A stretch of 64,000 nucleotides of DNA from Pediococcus cellicola (GTDB taxonomy: Bacteria; Bacillota; Bacilli; Lactobacillales; Lactobacillaceae). This document shows, piece after piece, positions 16,850 to 25,710 of the stretch. A program made the translations under genes and the position numbers. The DNA is taken from the NCBI RefSeq assembly GCF_001438655.1, contig NZ_JQBR01000002.1:180201-244200 (forward strand), in the 5' to 3' direction. How positions within the stretch are numbered: position 1 is the first letter of the stretch; every line of letters starts with the position of its first letter. Under the pieces are notes generated by a model, which did no database searches, was not told where the DNA came from, and was given only the letters and a program-made list of their open reading frames with translations.

Positions 16850-18205
16850 ATGATAGCAGCGAAAAATGTCTTCATTGGATTTGGCAAGGCTGCCAAAACC
16901 TTAGCAGGTGCCCTCGCCTCACGTGGAGAATCGGTTATTATGATTGAAGCTTCTGATAAAATGTACGGCGGAACCTGTATTAATGTCGCTTGTATCCCGA
17001 CAAAAACTCTTCTCACAAGTTCCCAAAACAATCAATTAGGAAATGCACAAGAAAATTACCTAAATGCCATCGTAAATAAAAACGATGTTACAGGCACTTT
17101 ACGGAGCAGTAACCTTCATAAAATTGCCGATAAAGCCACCGTCACCGTTTTAAATGGGCGCGCTGAATTCGAAGCACCAAAACAACTCAAAGTTACCTAC
17201 AAAAATGGTAAAACCGATGAAATTAGTGGTGAACGAATTTTTATTAACACCGGAAGTACCCCAATTATTCCTGACATTCCTGGTTTACGCGATAGTCGCT
17301 TTGCCAAAACTAGTGAAACCCTCATGGATCAAAGAGAGTTACCGCGCCAATTAGTCATTATTGGGGGTGGCTACATTGGATTAGAGTTTGCCTCAATTTA
17401 TGCTAATTTCGGTTCTCAAGTGACTGTGCTTGATGCTGGCAATAAATTCATGCCACGTGATGAACGTGAATTGGCAACTGCGGTCAAACAAAACATGGCA
17501 CAAAAAGGTGTTCAATTTGAAGCCAATGCTCAAATAGAAAAAGTTGAGGATCAACCTGGCGAAGCGGTCATTTCCTTTACTCAAAATGGGAATACCCGAA
17601 AAATTGCCGCCGATACTGTTTTGGTTGCCACGGGTCGCAGAGCAAACATCGACGGTCTTGGCTTAGACAAAGCTGGTGTTAAAACCAACCAGCATGGCAT
17701 TGTGGTCAATGATCACCTTCAGACCAACGTGGCAAACATTTGGGCAATGGGTGATGTACGTGGTGGCGCTCAGTTCACCTACATTTCATTAGATGATTAC
17801 CGTATTGTTTTAGACCAACTAGTAGGTGAAGGTAAACGTACCCTTTCCGAACAAGCCTTAGTTCCGCATGTGGTCTTCTTAAATACCCCAGTTGCCACAA
17901 TTGGCTTGAATGAAGAACAGGCTAAAGCGCAAAACATCGCTTACCAAAGCGGCAAGATTGCTACAGCCACAATTCCTAAAGCTCATGTGCTAGGCAACAC
18001 GACTGGCTACTTGAAGGTCCTGGTTTCTCCTGAGACACATGAAATTTTGGGCGCAACATTATACTGTGTTGACGCCCAAGAACTCATTAACACCATTTCG
18101 TTAGCTATGCACCAACATATTCCCTACGAAGTCTTGCGGGATCAGATCTATTCTCATCCAACTATGACAGAAGCTTTCAATGATTTATTTAGTGCCATTC
18201 AATAA
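16850..18205 (+). CDS. rclA: RclA-like FAD-dependent pyridine nucleotide-disulfide oxidoreductase
   Basis: The enzyme has the glutathione-reductase fold: an N-terminal FAD motif (FIGFGKAAKTLAGAL), the redox pair in GGTCINVACIPTKT, a central NAD(P)H motif (IIGGGYIGLEFAS), GDVRGGAQFTYISLDDYR and a C-terminal dimer domain with HPTMTEAFNDL. The ISLDDYR segment resembles RclA/YkgC proteins, flavoenzymes linked to hypochlorite and copper stress. A related mercuric-reductase-like role is possible. AGGAGG lies seven bases before the ATG at 16850. The divergent MarR gene is its likely regulator. Confidence 0.8.
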   Translation: MIAAKNVFIGFGKAAKTLAGALASRGESVIMIEASDKMYGGTCINVACIPTKTLLTSSQNNQLGNAQENYLNAIVNKNDVTGTLRSSNLHKIADKATVTVLNGRAEFEAPKQLKVTYKNGKTDEISGERIFINTGSTPIIPDIPGLRDSRFAKTSETLMDQRELPRQLVIIGGGYIGLEFASIYANFGSQVTVLDAGNKFMPRDERELATAVKQNMAQKGVQFEANAQIEKVEDQPGEAVISFTQNGNTRKIAADTVLVATGRRANIDGLGLDKAGVKTNQHGIVVNDHLQTNVANIWAMGDVRGGAQFTYISLDDYRIVLDQLVGEGKRTLSEQALVPHVVFLNTPVATIGLNEEQAKAQNIAYQSGKIATATIPKAHVLGNTTGYLKVLVSPETHEILGATLYCVDAQELINTISLAMHQHIPYEVLRDQIYSHPTMTEAFNDLFSAIQ

Positions 18206-18217
18206 ATTTTTCTATCT

Positions 18218-18311
18218 AAAAAACGGTTAACACCTTTTACCTCACACGATGCAGTTGTGTCATCACTACTGCTTTTCCTGCTTGGTAACATGGGTGTTAG
18301 CCGTTTTTTTT
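18218..18311. terminator. Long terminator between convergent genes with a nested hairpin
   Basis: AACGGTTAACACC (near 18222) pairs with GGTGTTAGCCGTT (near 18292), with one mismatch, and seven or more T follow. The 57-nt loop contains a smaller stem (CACAC/GTGTG type). The convergent glycosyltransferase stop codon overlaps its right edge. Confidence 0.75.
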
Positions 18312-19839
18312 AAGCATTTTTTGCAATAATTGGCTGCCAGGACTCTAATACCTTTTCCTCAGAATACCGTTCACCAATTTCATATGCTTTTTCACTATAT
18401 TTAGCTAACAAATCTGGATCACTTAGTAAATCAATGATTGCTCGACTAAATAAGAACACATCTCCATCGCCCTCTTCAATTAATCGACCGTTTTCGTGAT
18501 CCTTAATGATCTCGCTTGGTCCGTAATGACTTTCGTATGCCACTGCTGGAACGCCATGAGCCATCGCTTCGATCATTGCCAGTGGCATAGCATCTGAACT
18601 GCTTGCACTGACAAATAGAGCTGCTTGGTTGTAAATGGTGGTCAAATCGTAAACAAAGCCTTTGAAATGAACTTTATCAGCCACTTTGAGATCTTGTGCC
18701 AATTTCTTTAAGCCGTTAATATCCTGCTCACTACCATAACCATACACATCTAGGCTCACATTTGGAATCTTCTCACCAACAATTTGTAAGCTCCTGATTA
18801 ACTGCTCCACTTGTTTTTCCGCGGTCAAACGGCCAACGAAAATTAACCGATCATTTGCGCGGGTACGATGCAAAATATGAGGCTCATTACGAACAGCATT
18901 TAAGACTGCTTTTCCAGGAATAACGTAAACTGGTACCCGTGGATGATTCAATTTTTTCTCTAGATCCTTCTGCTGAGCTTTAGTCATCACGATAATGCCG
19001 TCTAGTTCATCAATTCGTGGTCCAAATACAGGTACGTAAGCCGCGTCGAAGTCACTACGAACCGGCTCGTTAGGATTTGTCGCATGAACAATTGGCAAGG
19101 ACACATACTTATGGGCCAGCGTGACCATATTTAGCATTGGTAAGTTAGTTTGCGCAGGTCGATCGGCAATGAAAGTTTGGTGGCTCCCCTGACTTCGATT
19201 TAGTTCGTCTAAGAAAAAGGTAAATAATTCGTTTAGATTGTCAAAATTGTAATCTTCACCTTTGTAATCAACCAATTTCAATAAAGAATTTACTGGATTG
19301 CCATTCGCATCATGCATATAATAAGCTTGATAAACGCACTTACCTGCTGGTGTAAACAGGAACTCGGCCGCTGGGTCTCCAGTTGGTGTAAAGTACTTGT
19401 CCATTGATTTGAAGCCACGCCAGTCATAGAATTCTGTTTTGGCTGTATGTCCATAAGCATCATAATAGTTGATGTAAGATACTTGTCCGTATGTGCCACT
19501 GGCAAAATATATATCACCCACAACGCGATCGCCATCTGTCATTCGACTAAAATCTGCTCCCTGATCGATTTCATAGTCTTTCGGCAGATTTAAATCAACC
19601 GTTTTGAGTGTTTTCGGCTTTTCGATATGTTCGGCGTGCTGGAAGAAATCAAACATGTTCACCACATCGTCATCTTCCAAGCCCAGCGTCGTCATGTTAC
19701 GATGCAACTCTTGATTATAATCACGCGTCACAATCTTGGCGGGCACATGATTATTCTTAAATAGTTGAATTCGATTAATTTCGTTATATTCAAGTCCAGA
19801 ATTTAACGCCATCAAATATTCATTTAAAAAATAAATCAT
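18310..19839 (-). CDS. GT4 glycosyltransferase, TagE/GtfA-like, with altered EX7E motif
   Basis: The N-terminal about 200 residues form the beta-rich add-on region seen in TagE (teichoic acid glucosylation) and GtfA/GtfB proteins. The C-terminal half is a GT-B domain with VGRLTAEKQVEQLI and SHYGPSEI. The retaining-enzyme EX7E pair reads D-AMPLAMI-E, so the first Glu is Asp. It starts with ATG, with GGAGGG seven bases upstream, immediately after the upstream glycosyltransferase stop. The pair is one operon. The acceptor may be wall teichoic acid or a Ser/Thr-rich surface protein; no acceptor gene is nearby. Confidence 0.8.
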   Translation of the reverse strand: MIYFLNEYLMALNSGLEYNEINRIQLFKNNHVPAKIVTRDYNQELHRNMTTLGLEDDDVVNMFDFFQHAEHIEKPKTLKTVDLNLPKDYEIDQGADFSRMTDGDRVVGDIYFASGTYGQVSYINYYDAYGHTAKTEFYDWRGFKSMDKYFTPTGDPAAEFLFTPAGKCVYQAYYMHDANGNPVNSLLKLVDYKGEDYNFDNLNELFTFFLDELNRSQGSHQTFIADRPAQTNLPMLNMVTLAHKYVSLPIVHATNPNEPVRSDFDAAYVPVFGPRIDELDGIIVMTKAQQKDLEKKLNHPRVPVYVIPGKAVLNAVRNEPHILHRTRANDRLIFVGRLTAEKQVEQLIRSLQIVGEKIPNVSLDVYGYGSEQDINGLKKLAQDLKVADKVHFKGFVYDLTTIYNQAALFVSASSSDAMPLAMIEAMAHGVPAVAYESHYGPSEIIKDHENGRLIEEGDGDVFLFSRAIIDLLSDPDLLAKYSEKAYEIGERYSEEKVLESWQPIIAKNA

Positions 19840-21390
19840 CTATTCACCCTCCTTTTCTGCCTTAAAAAAATGATCCGCATCATTTATTAATTGTTGCCAA
19901 GCGTTCCATATTGCCTCTTCGCTATACCGCTTACGACTCACATAAGCATGATCACTATATTCTTGTAGACGCTTCTGATCCGAAAGAAGTTTAATTAACG
20001 CGTGAGCAAATGCTTTGTAATCCCCATCCTTAACTAAGGTGCCACTAAAACCATCTTCAATGATATCCGAAGGTCCGTATGGAATATCATAGGCAACAAC
20101 AGGCAATCCATGTGATTGGGCCTCTAATACAGCTAGTGCGAACCCTTCTACACGGCTAGTTAACGTGGCTACCTGAGCTTTATCCATCACTTCACCGATG
20201 TTTGTTGAATAGCCTTTAAACGAAACAACTTGATCCAAATTAAGACTTTTAACTTGTTTTTGTAAAGCTTTATCAGTTGTGCCATCCCCATAGCCCCATA
20301 GATCTAAAGTAGCCTGTGGTAATTTTTGATGTACAATTCCAAAAGCTTTGATCAAATGATCTAAACGTTTTTCGGGGAAAAGCCGGGCTACTTCAATGAC
20401 CTTACCCGGCGTGCGATCTTGGAATGGCACATTTGCTTTTTCTATTAAACGATTGGGTACAATGCCAACTGGAATGGTAAAGATTGGTGTTTTTTTAAAA
20501 TCAAATCTGAGCTTAGCATCCGCTGTTTGTCGTTTTGTGGAGTCAATCACCGCATTCCAAGCCGTAAAGTTTTTCAAAGAAAACTCAAAGTTATTGTTCA
20601 AGACGCGATCCATAGGGTCATTGGGGTCAGCAGTGTGGGCGTTGTGTAAAAACAAAACCTTGTACGCGCGTGTTTGCATATGTAATAGCGCCCATTCTGT
20701 TTCAACTGCACGATCAGCAATGAAAACATTATGTCCGTCATCTTCTTGATTGAGTTGATCAAAGAAAAAGCGCTGTAACCCTCTCAAACCGGTAAATTCA
20801 TAATTTTGTCCGTGAAAATCAACCACGCGTAGCAAGGAATTTTGCATTTTTCCTTGTCCATCTTTAAAGTAGAATGACTCATATACAAGCTTGCCTTCCG
20901 GTGAGTAAATCTGTTCATTACTAACACCGCCTTCAGGATTATGAATTTCCACAATAGATCTAAATCCGCGATGGTCGTATCTCTCGCGGCGTAATAAATT
21001 CCCTGCATAATCAAAGAAACTTACTGTCTGTACCTGTGTATCATGTTGCCCCCATGGTTCAATCCGCACTGCTAGTCGACCTTTGATGTCCTTTGCCACA
21101 AAGTAATCATTTTCGGCTTTTAACTGACAGCCATGTGGCAACTGAATATCTTTAGCGGTTAGCTTTCGTGGCTTAAAATTTTCGGACCCTTGAAGAAACT
21201 CAAACAAATTAATGTGATTGTCTTCCGGAATCCCAGCAACCTTCAAATTATGATGTAAATCAACCTCAAAATTTCGTGTCACGATTTTATTAGGCACACC
21301 ATAATCGTTAAATAAGTGTACCCGTTTAATTTGGGCATGTTCAATTCCTGATTTGTTTAAAGGAATCGTCGTATTTAGAAAATAATACAT
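19840..21390 (-). CDS. GT4 glycosyltransferase, TagE/GtfA-like, intact EX7E motif
   Basis: It has the same layout as its downstream partner: a beta-rich N-terminal region beginning MYYFLNTTIPLNKSG, then a GT-B domain with VARLFPEKRLDHLI and the complete motif E-GFALAVL-E, followed by IPYGPSDII. The complete motif suggests this is the catalytically competent member, with UDP-sugar as probable donor. AAAGGTGGG lies four to five bases before the chosen ATG; an in-frame start 39 bases earlier has no such site. The two stop/start codons are adjacent (TAG ATG), indicating coupled translation. Confidence 0.82.
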   Translation of the reverse strand: MYYFLNTTIPLNKSGIEHAQIKRVHLFNDYGVPNKIVTRNFEVDLHHNLKVAGIPEDNHINLFEFLQGSENFKPRKLTAKDIQLPHGCQLKAENDYFVAKDIKGRLAVRIEPWGQHDTQVQTVSFFDYAGNLLRRERYDHRGFRSIVEIHNPEGGVSNEQIYSPEGKLVYESFYFKDGQGKMQNSLLRVVDFHGQNYEFTGLRGLQRFFFDQLNQEDDGHNVFIADRAVETEWALLHMQTRAYKVLFLHNAHTADPNDPMDRVLNNNFEFSLKNFTAWNAVIDSTKRQTADAKLRFDFKKTPIFTIPVGIVPNRLIEKANVPFQDRTPGKVIEVARLFPEKRLDHLIKAFGIVHQKLPQATLDLWGYGDGTTDKALQKQVKSLNLDQVVSFKGYSTNIGEVMDKAQVATLTSRVEGFALAVLEAQSHGLPVVAYDIPYGPSDIIEDGFSGTLVKDGDYKAFAHALIKLLSDQKRLQEYSDHAYVSRKRYSEEAIWNAWQQLINDADHFFKAEKEGE

Positions 21391-21578
21391 AAAATCCCAC
21401 CTTTGACTTAATCTTACTATGCTTCTCATTTGATTATAACAGAAAGCGTTCTCTATTTAACTACGTTTCTCAAAACGTTGATTCACGGGCAATTCAGTAA
21501 TACTGTTAATTAATTTCAATTTAATTTCAGTGGCCCGTTTCAAACCGATTTGCCCTCAATCACCACCTGTGACTAAAC

Positions 21579-21622
21579 GAAAAAACGCCCAGATAACTTT
21601 GTCTGTTATCTAGACGTTTGTT
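21579..21622 (-). terminator. Terminator of the acetaldehyde dehydrogenase gene
   Basis: On the minus strand AACGTCTAGATAAC pairs with GTTATCTGGGCGTT across a 7-nt loop (one mismatch) and runs into a T tract. Confidence 0.8.
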
Positions 21623-21631
21623 GTATTTAAC

Positions 21632-23032
21632 TTAAAATTCCAAACTTTCATGTCGTAATCTTGGCAGACGCTTTGCGACCGTCTTTACATTGAGTAAATC
21701 CCAATCAGATAAATTATGTGAAATGGAGTTCTTCCCCCATGAACCACAACCAAGTGTCAAAGAAGGTGTAATGTTATTGAACTTATAGCCGATAGCACCT
21801 TGTGAAGTTGGGGTATTAATTAAAATACGGCAAGCATCCATTTCCAAAGCAAACCGGGTAATAAAATCATCATCTTCAGTATGCAGCCCAACTGTATGTC
21901 CTAAACCACCTAAGTTTAAGCCACGCTTCATTAAATGCATAGCCTCATCCTGACTAGTAGCTTTAACCATAGTTAGTACGGGTGATAACTTTTCATGAGA
22001 CAAAATGTAATCACCACCAAGACCGGCCATTTCAGCAACCAAGAATTTAGCATCCTTTGGACAATCTTCAATGCCAGACCACTGAGCAATCGAGTAAGCC
22101 GATTGACCAGCTACCTTAGGATTAACAGATTCTTTTTCTCGGTTCATGACAACAGACTCAAAGTTCTCCATATCGGCTGCTTTTACAAAGTAGGCCCCCC
22201 GTGCTTTTAAGCCATTTTTGACGTCATCGTAAACTTCAGCATCGACAATCATATTGGATTCAGAAGCACAAATCATCCCATTATCAAATGACTTGGACAA
22301 AACAATATCATCTAAAGTTTGTTTGAGGTTAGCCGTTTTTTCAACATAAACCGGCACATTACCAGGACCTACTCCCAAAGCAGGTTTACCAGTTGAATAT
22401 GCTGACTTAACCATTCCCGCACCACCAGTTGCAACTACTGTGGCAATACCATCATGGTTCATTAATTCTGTTGTGGCAGCCATGCTAGGCTTTGTAATCC
22501 ACTGCACACAATTTTCAGGGGCACCTGCTTTAACAGCTGCTTCAGCAATAATTCTACCTGTTTCCACACACGTCTTTTGGGCAAAGGGGTGAAATGCGAA
22601 CACGATTGGGTTACGCGTTTTAATTGCTAACAAAGCATTGTGGAAAACTGTGGAACTTGGGTTGGTAACCGGTGTCGCACTGGCAATAACACCAATTGGT
22701 TCAGCAATTTTCATAATGCCTTTTTCACGATCATTACTGATCACACCCACAGTGCGATCATTTTTGATTGAATTGTAGATATCTTTAGTTGCGAATTGGT
22801 TTTTGATAACCTTATCCTCATAAACACCACGGCCAGTTTCATCAACTGCCATTTTTGCAAGCTTTTGACGTGCGTGATAGCCAGCTTTTGCCATCGCATG
22901 CACAATCTTGTCGATTTGTTCCTGATTCATGACGCTGAGACGATCTAAAGCAATATGAGCCTTTTTAACAAGATCGTTGACCATAACTTGTGTTTCATCA
23001 ATTTCTTTCTTGTTATCCAAATCTTTTATCAT
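21632..23032 (-). CDS. CoA-acylating acetaldehyde dehydrogenase (stand-alone AdhE N-terminal type)
   Basis: The 466-residue protein aligns with the aldehyde dehydrogenase half of bifunctional AdhE and ends where the iron alcohol dehydrogenase half would start. It interconverts acetyl-CoA and acetaldehyde with NAD(H). Visible marks are PIGVIASATPVTNPSSTVFH, VATGGAGMVKSAYSTGKPAL, VGPGNVPVYV and the catalytic cysteine in FDNGMICASES. The C-terminus (GWGKNSIS-type end) looks natural, not truncated. In heterofermenters it helps reoxidise NADH. A Rex-like palindrome lies 195 bases upstream. Confidence 0.92.
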   Translation of the reverse strand: MIKDLDNKKEIDETQVMVNDLVKKAHIALDRLSVMNQEQIDKIVHAMAKAGYHARQKLAKMAVDETGRGVYEDKVIKNQFATKDIYNSIKNDRTVGVISNDREKGIMKIAEPIGVIASATPVTNPSSTVFHNALLAIKTRNPIVFAFHPFAQKTCVETGRIIAEAAVKAGAPENCVQWITKPSMAATTELMNHDGIATVVATGGAGMVKSAYSTGKPALGVGPGNVPVYVEKTANLKQTLDDIVLSKSFDNGMICASESNMIVDAEVYDDVKNGLKARGAYFVKAADMENFESVVMNREKESVNPKVAGQSAYSIAQWSGIEDCPKDAKFLVAEMAGLGGDYILSHEKLSPVLTMVKATSQDEAMHLMKRGLNLGGLGHTVGLHTEDDDFITRFALEMDACRILINTPTSQGAIGYKFNNITPSLTLGCGSWGKNSISHNLSDWDLLNVKTVAKRLPRLRHESLEF

Positions 23033-23226
23033 ATTATTATATTCTTCCTCTCAGAATGAGTATGTTATTCGCTTCACAATTATCATTGTATCTTTCTGAT
23101 AATTGTTTGTAAATGGCATTTGCTTACATAATCTATAATTGATAGGAATCATTGTTTATCAAGCATTCAAGGTGCTTTGTGCTTGTGAAAATCATCAATC
23201 TGTTCAGTGGCTTTCAAATAAACACT

Positions 23227-23244
23227 TTGTGAAATAAAACACAA
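23227..23244. promoter_or_regulatory. Rex-type redox operator upstream of acetaldehyde dehydrogenase
   Basis: TTGTG-AAATAAAA-CACAA is a perfect TTGTG/CACAA dyad with 8 bases between, matching the Rex consensus layout. Further half-sites (GCTTGTGAAAA near 23184 and TTCACAATTATCA near 23073) lie between it and the gene. Rex senses the NADH/NAD+ ratio, which fits the enzyme. Confidence 0.6.
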
Positions 23245-23428
23245 AAAGTAATCGCTTTCTTCACAAACTTTTTTCTAATTGGCTGAACGGCTCTCTTTTT
23301 AAAACCTTTCTAATTCATAACTGGAACGGTCCAATTAATTCTGCTTGCCACAGAATTTTGTGGTACTCGCCTTTTCATAAGCCGCATCTGTTTATCCCGG
23401 AATTTCATAAGTTTCATCTTAGAAAATC

Positions 23429-23476
23429 AAAAAAAGCATGCTACCCAAGTTCTTGCGGCTAACATGCTTATTTTTT
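23429..23476 (-). terminator. Terminator of the DUF1836 gene
   Basis: On the minus strand AAGCATGTTAGCC pairs with GGTAGCATGCTT (small bulge) and is followed by seven T, seven bases after the stop codon. The rest of 23033-23428 holds only regulatory sequence as far as I can see. Confidence 0.75.
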
Positions 23477-23482
23477 AACTTT

Positions 23483-24013
23483 TTACTTTAATTCAGTGGG
23501 CTTATGCTTAGCTGATCTTTGTAATAAACGGATTAGTTCTCCCGTCTGAACTTGATCCACAATCATATTTGAGGTTACCTGCATTAATTGCTCTGAGATG
23601 TTTTTGGCAAGTGTTGTCGTGTGTTCCATCCCGATTCTAGCAATCTTTTGGTTCACAATATCAATAAATCGATCATACGCTTGCTTTGGATAGTCTGTGG
23701 CAGTAATGCGATCAATGCCTGACCGAATCACATTAATCGGAAACGATTGTTTGAGCAACGTAATCAACAAAATATCAGCCACCTGCATCACCTGATATTT
23801 CTTTTTAGTTGGCGCTACAACTGCCTTTTGCTTCACATAATTATTAATCATTGTTGGTGTGACGGGATCCATACCAAGAGGACCTGTGTAACCTGTCAAT
23901 AATGCCACCACCTGATCCATGTAAAGATCAAAGTTAGGTAATTCATCCCAGTGTGGCAACTTAACTTCTCTAACTGTCTTTAACCAATGATTGTACGACT
24001 CTAGTTCACTCAT
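23483..24013 (-). CDS. DUF1836 domain protein
   Basis: The 176-residue protein has LPHWDELPNFDLYMDQVV near the N-terminus followed by TPTMINNYVKQKAVVAPTKKKY. This is the pattern of DUF1836, a MerR-like helix-turn-helix family common in Firmicutes and thought to be regulatory. The remaining half is helical (LITLLKQSFPINVI). GAGGTG lies seven bases before the ATG. It is monocistronic, with its own terminator. The biological role is unknown. Confidence 0.75.
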   Translation of the reverse strand: MSELESYNHWLKTVREVKLPHWDELPNFDLYMDQVVALLTGYTGPLGMDPVTPTMINNYVKQKAVVAPTKKKYQVMQVADILLITLLKQSFPINVIRSGIDRITATDYPKQAYDRFIDIVNQKIARIGMEHTTTLAKNISEQLMQVTSNMIVDQVQTGELIRLLQRSAKHKPTELK

Positions 24014-24163
24014 TTATTTCACCTCATCCATAGATGTTACCGTTATTATATCATTGTAATCTAGTTTTTAGAACTAGATTGTCCTTTCAAAGTTTGTTTT
24101 CATGACGGATAGGGCCTAAATGTGCTATTCTTAAAAAAATACTTATGAATTGAGGCGCTTATT

Positions 24164-24499
24164 TTGTTTGAATTTACCAAAAAAAGACGTGTAACCGACG
24201 AAGTGAAAGAGCTTCTTCCCCAACCTGTTATTGAAGGCCTTTGGGATACTTTAAAGCAGATGAAGGCTGACAAACTTGTGGTTTCTCCTGTAATTGCTTT
24301 TGTTTTTAGCGATGATTACACTGAAGACACCATTTATGTGATGGGATTACAAAATTCTGGGGCAGTCGCTAAGGAATATGATATTTCATATGACGGTCAA
24401 AAACATTTTCTCGGCAAGGGAACTATCATTGTGGTTAAAGACAAGCCCAAAACAATGACGATGAGCATCAGCGAACTTAACGAACAATCAAAGGAGTAA
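24164..24499 (+). CDS. Small conserved protein, DUF960-like
   Basis: The 111-residue protein starts MFEFTKKRRVTDEVKELLP and continues with a pattern of beta strands (LVVSPVIAFVFSDD, TIYVMGLQNSG, GTIIVVKDKPKTMTMSI) that loosely resembles DUF960 proteins. It starts with TTG, with GAGGCG six to seven bases upstream. It lies nine bases before the lipoprotein gene and is probably in the same operon. The function is unknown and the family call is weak. Confidence 0.6.
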   Translation: MFEFTKKRRVTDEVKELLPQPVIEGLWDTLKQMKADKLVVSPVIAFVFSDDYTEDTIYVMGLQNSGAVAKEYDISYDGQKHFLGKGTIIVVKDKPKTMTMSISELNEQSKE

Positions 24500-24507
24500 G
24501 TTCAATT

Positions 24508-25071
24508 TTGAAAACATTCAAAAAAGTCATTTTGCTCTCATTGACTTGCTTGTTAGTCATTGGATTGGGTGCTTGTTCAAAACAACCCACAAAATCAGTC
24601 AAGGATAAAACGACAAGTTCTGCTAAATCACAATCATCTAAAAAAAGAGTTCCGAAGACCGCTTCACTAAAGGGACAGACCTTTCAAACGAAACAAGGCA
24701 CATTTGTGCTTACCGAAAATCATGTCAGTGCATCAGCAACCAAAAATAAACAAGTCCTGATTTTGAAATACACGTTTCGTAACACTGGCAAAACACAATT
24801 AGTGCCATCCGATGATTGGTATCGCTATATTAAAGCTACTCAAAATATAAACGGTCGGGTTAAAAACCTTGAGCAAGGATCCTTACCATTTTCAACCACA
24901 ACCACACCAGATGACAAACTTGAAAACGCTTCGGTAAGTGAAGTTAAGCCTGGACACACGATTCAAGTGGAAGCTTCTTGGCAATTGGCTAAGAATGGCA
25001 GTCCCGTCACCCTCAAATTTTACGACACGCACCATCAACTTGTGGGCACAAGACATTACGCCACAAACTAA
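24508..25071 (+). CDS. Lipoprotein with DUF5067-like domain
   Basis: A signal peptide with lipobox (LLVIGLGAC, Cys about 23) predicts anchoring to the outer face of the membrane. A Lys/Ser/Thr-rich linker follows to about residue 55. A beta-rich domain of about 120 residues then contains VLILKYTFRNTGKTQLVPSDDW and VKPGHTIQVEASWQL, the pattern of DUF5067/DUF4352 immunoglobulin-like domains. Start is TTG with AAGGAG upstream. The function is not known; such lipoproteins may bind envelope components. Array B lies downstream. Confidence 0.8.
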   Translation: MKTFKKVILLSLTCLLVIGLGACSKQPTKSVKDKTTSSAKSQSSKKRVPKTASLKGQTFQTKQGTFVLTENHVSASATKNKQVLILKYTFRNTGKTQLVPSDDWYRYIKATQNINGRVKNLEQGSLPFSTTTTPDDKLENASVSEVKPGHTIQVEASWQLAKNGSPVTLKFYDTHHQLVGTRHYATN

Positions 25072-25199
25072 GTTCCAACTAATCATTTTGACAAAAATAT
25101 CATACTGAAAAAGATGCTTGTGACTTCGTAACTAAGCGAAGAAACCAGCTTTTTTCTCGATTTTGCCTATTTTTGCCTATTATAGTTTAGAGACAGCAA

Positions 25200-25231
25200 G
25201 AGACTGGGAGATTTTTCCCGGCCTCTTTTTC
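25200..25231 (+). terminator. Terminator left of repeat array B
   Basis: GAGACTGGGA and TCCCGGCCTC form a stem with small mismatches, followed by five T. It belongs to the lipoprotein transcript. A weaker hairpin with T tract lies earlier, about 25109-25156. Confidence 0.6.
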
Positions 25232-25284
25232 GTTCTTATAAGTTTCCGTCAGACTCGTTCCCCTGCTTTTTTCCACTAAACTTT

Positions 25285-25700
25285 AGGACGGCTAAGAATA
25301 GCAGAAAGCACAACCTAAGCTTGACTCCCGCGGGATTACGATCCCGCATCCGTCAAACTCGTTCCCTTGCTTTTTTTTGCTAAGTTTTAGGACGGCTAAG
25401 AATAGCAGAAAGCACAACCTAAGCCTGACTCCCGCGGGATTACGATCCCGCATCCGAGACCCGCTCTCCTGCTTTTTTTTGCTAAGCTTTAGGACGGCTA
25501 AGAATAGCAGAAAGCACAACCTAAGCCTGACTCCCGCGGGATTACGATCCCGCATCCGTCAAACTCGTTCCCCTGCTTTTTTTCGCTAAGTTTTAGGACG
25601 GCTAAGAATAGCAGAAAGCACAACCTAAGCCTGACTCCCGCGGGATTACGATCCCGCATCCGTCAAACTTAGGTTGTGCTTTCTATCGCTATTCTTAGCC
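25285..25700. repeat. Modular palindromic repeat array B (four units)
   Basis: Units start with AGGACGGCTAAGAATAGC at 25285, 25389, 25491 and 25595 (periods 104, 102, 104). Each carries the arm AGAAAGCACAACCTAAG and the core GCGGGATTACGATCCCGC. The linkers hold a run of 7-8 T. Only the final unit has a right arm: GCTATTCTTAGCC and CTTAGGTTGTGCTTTCT pair with the left arm over 13 and 17 bp. The hairpin ends 10 bases before the aldo-keto reductase stop codon. Confidence 0.92.
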
Positions 25701-25710
25701 CACTACTCTT

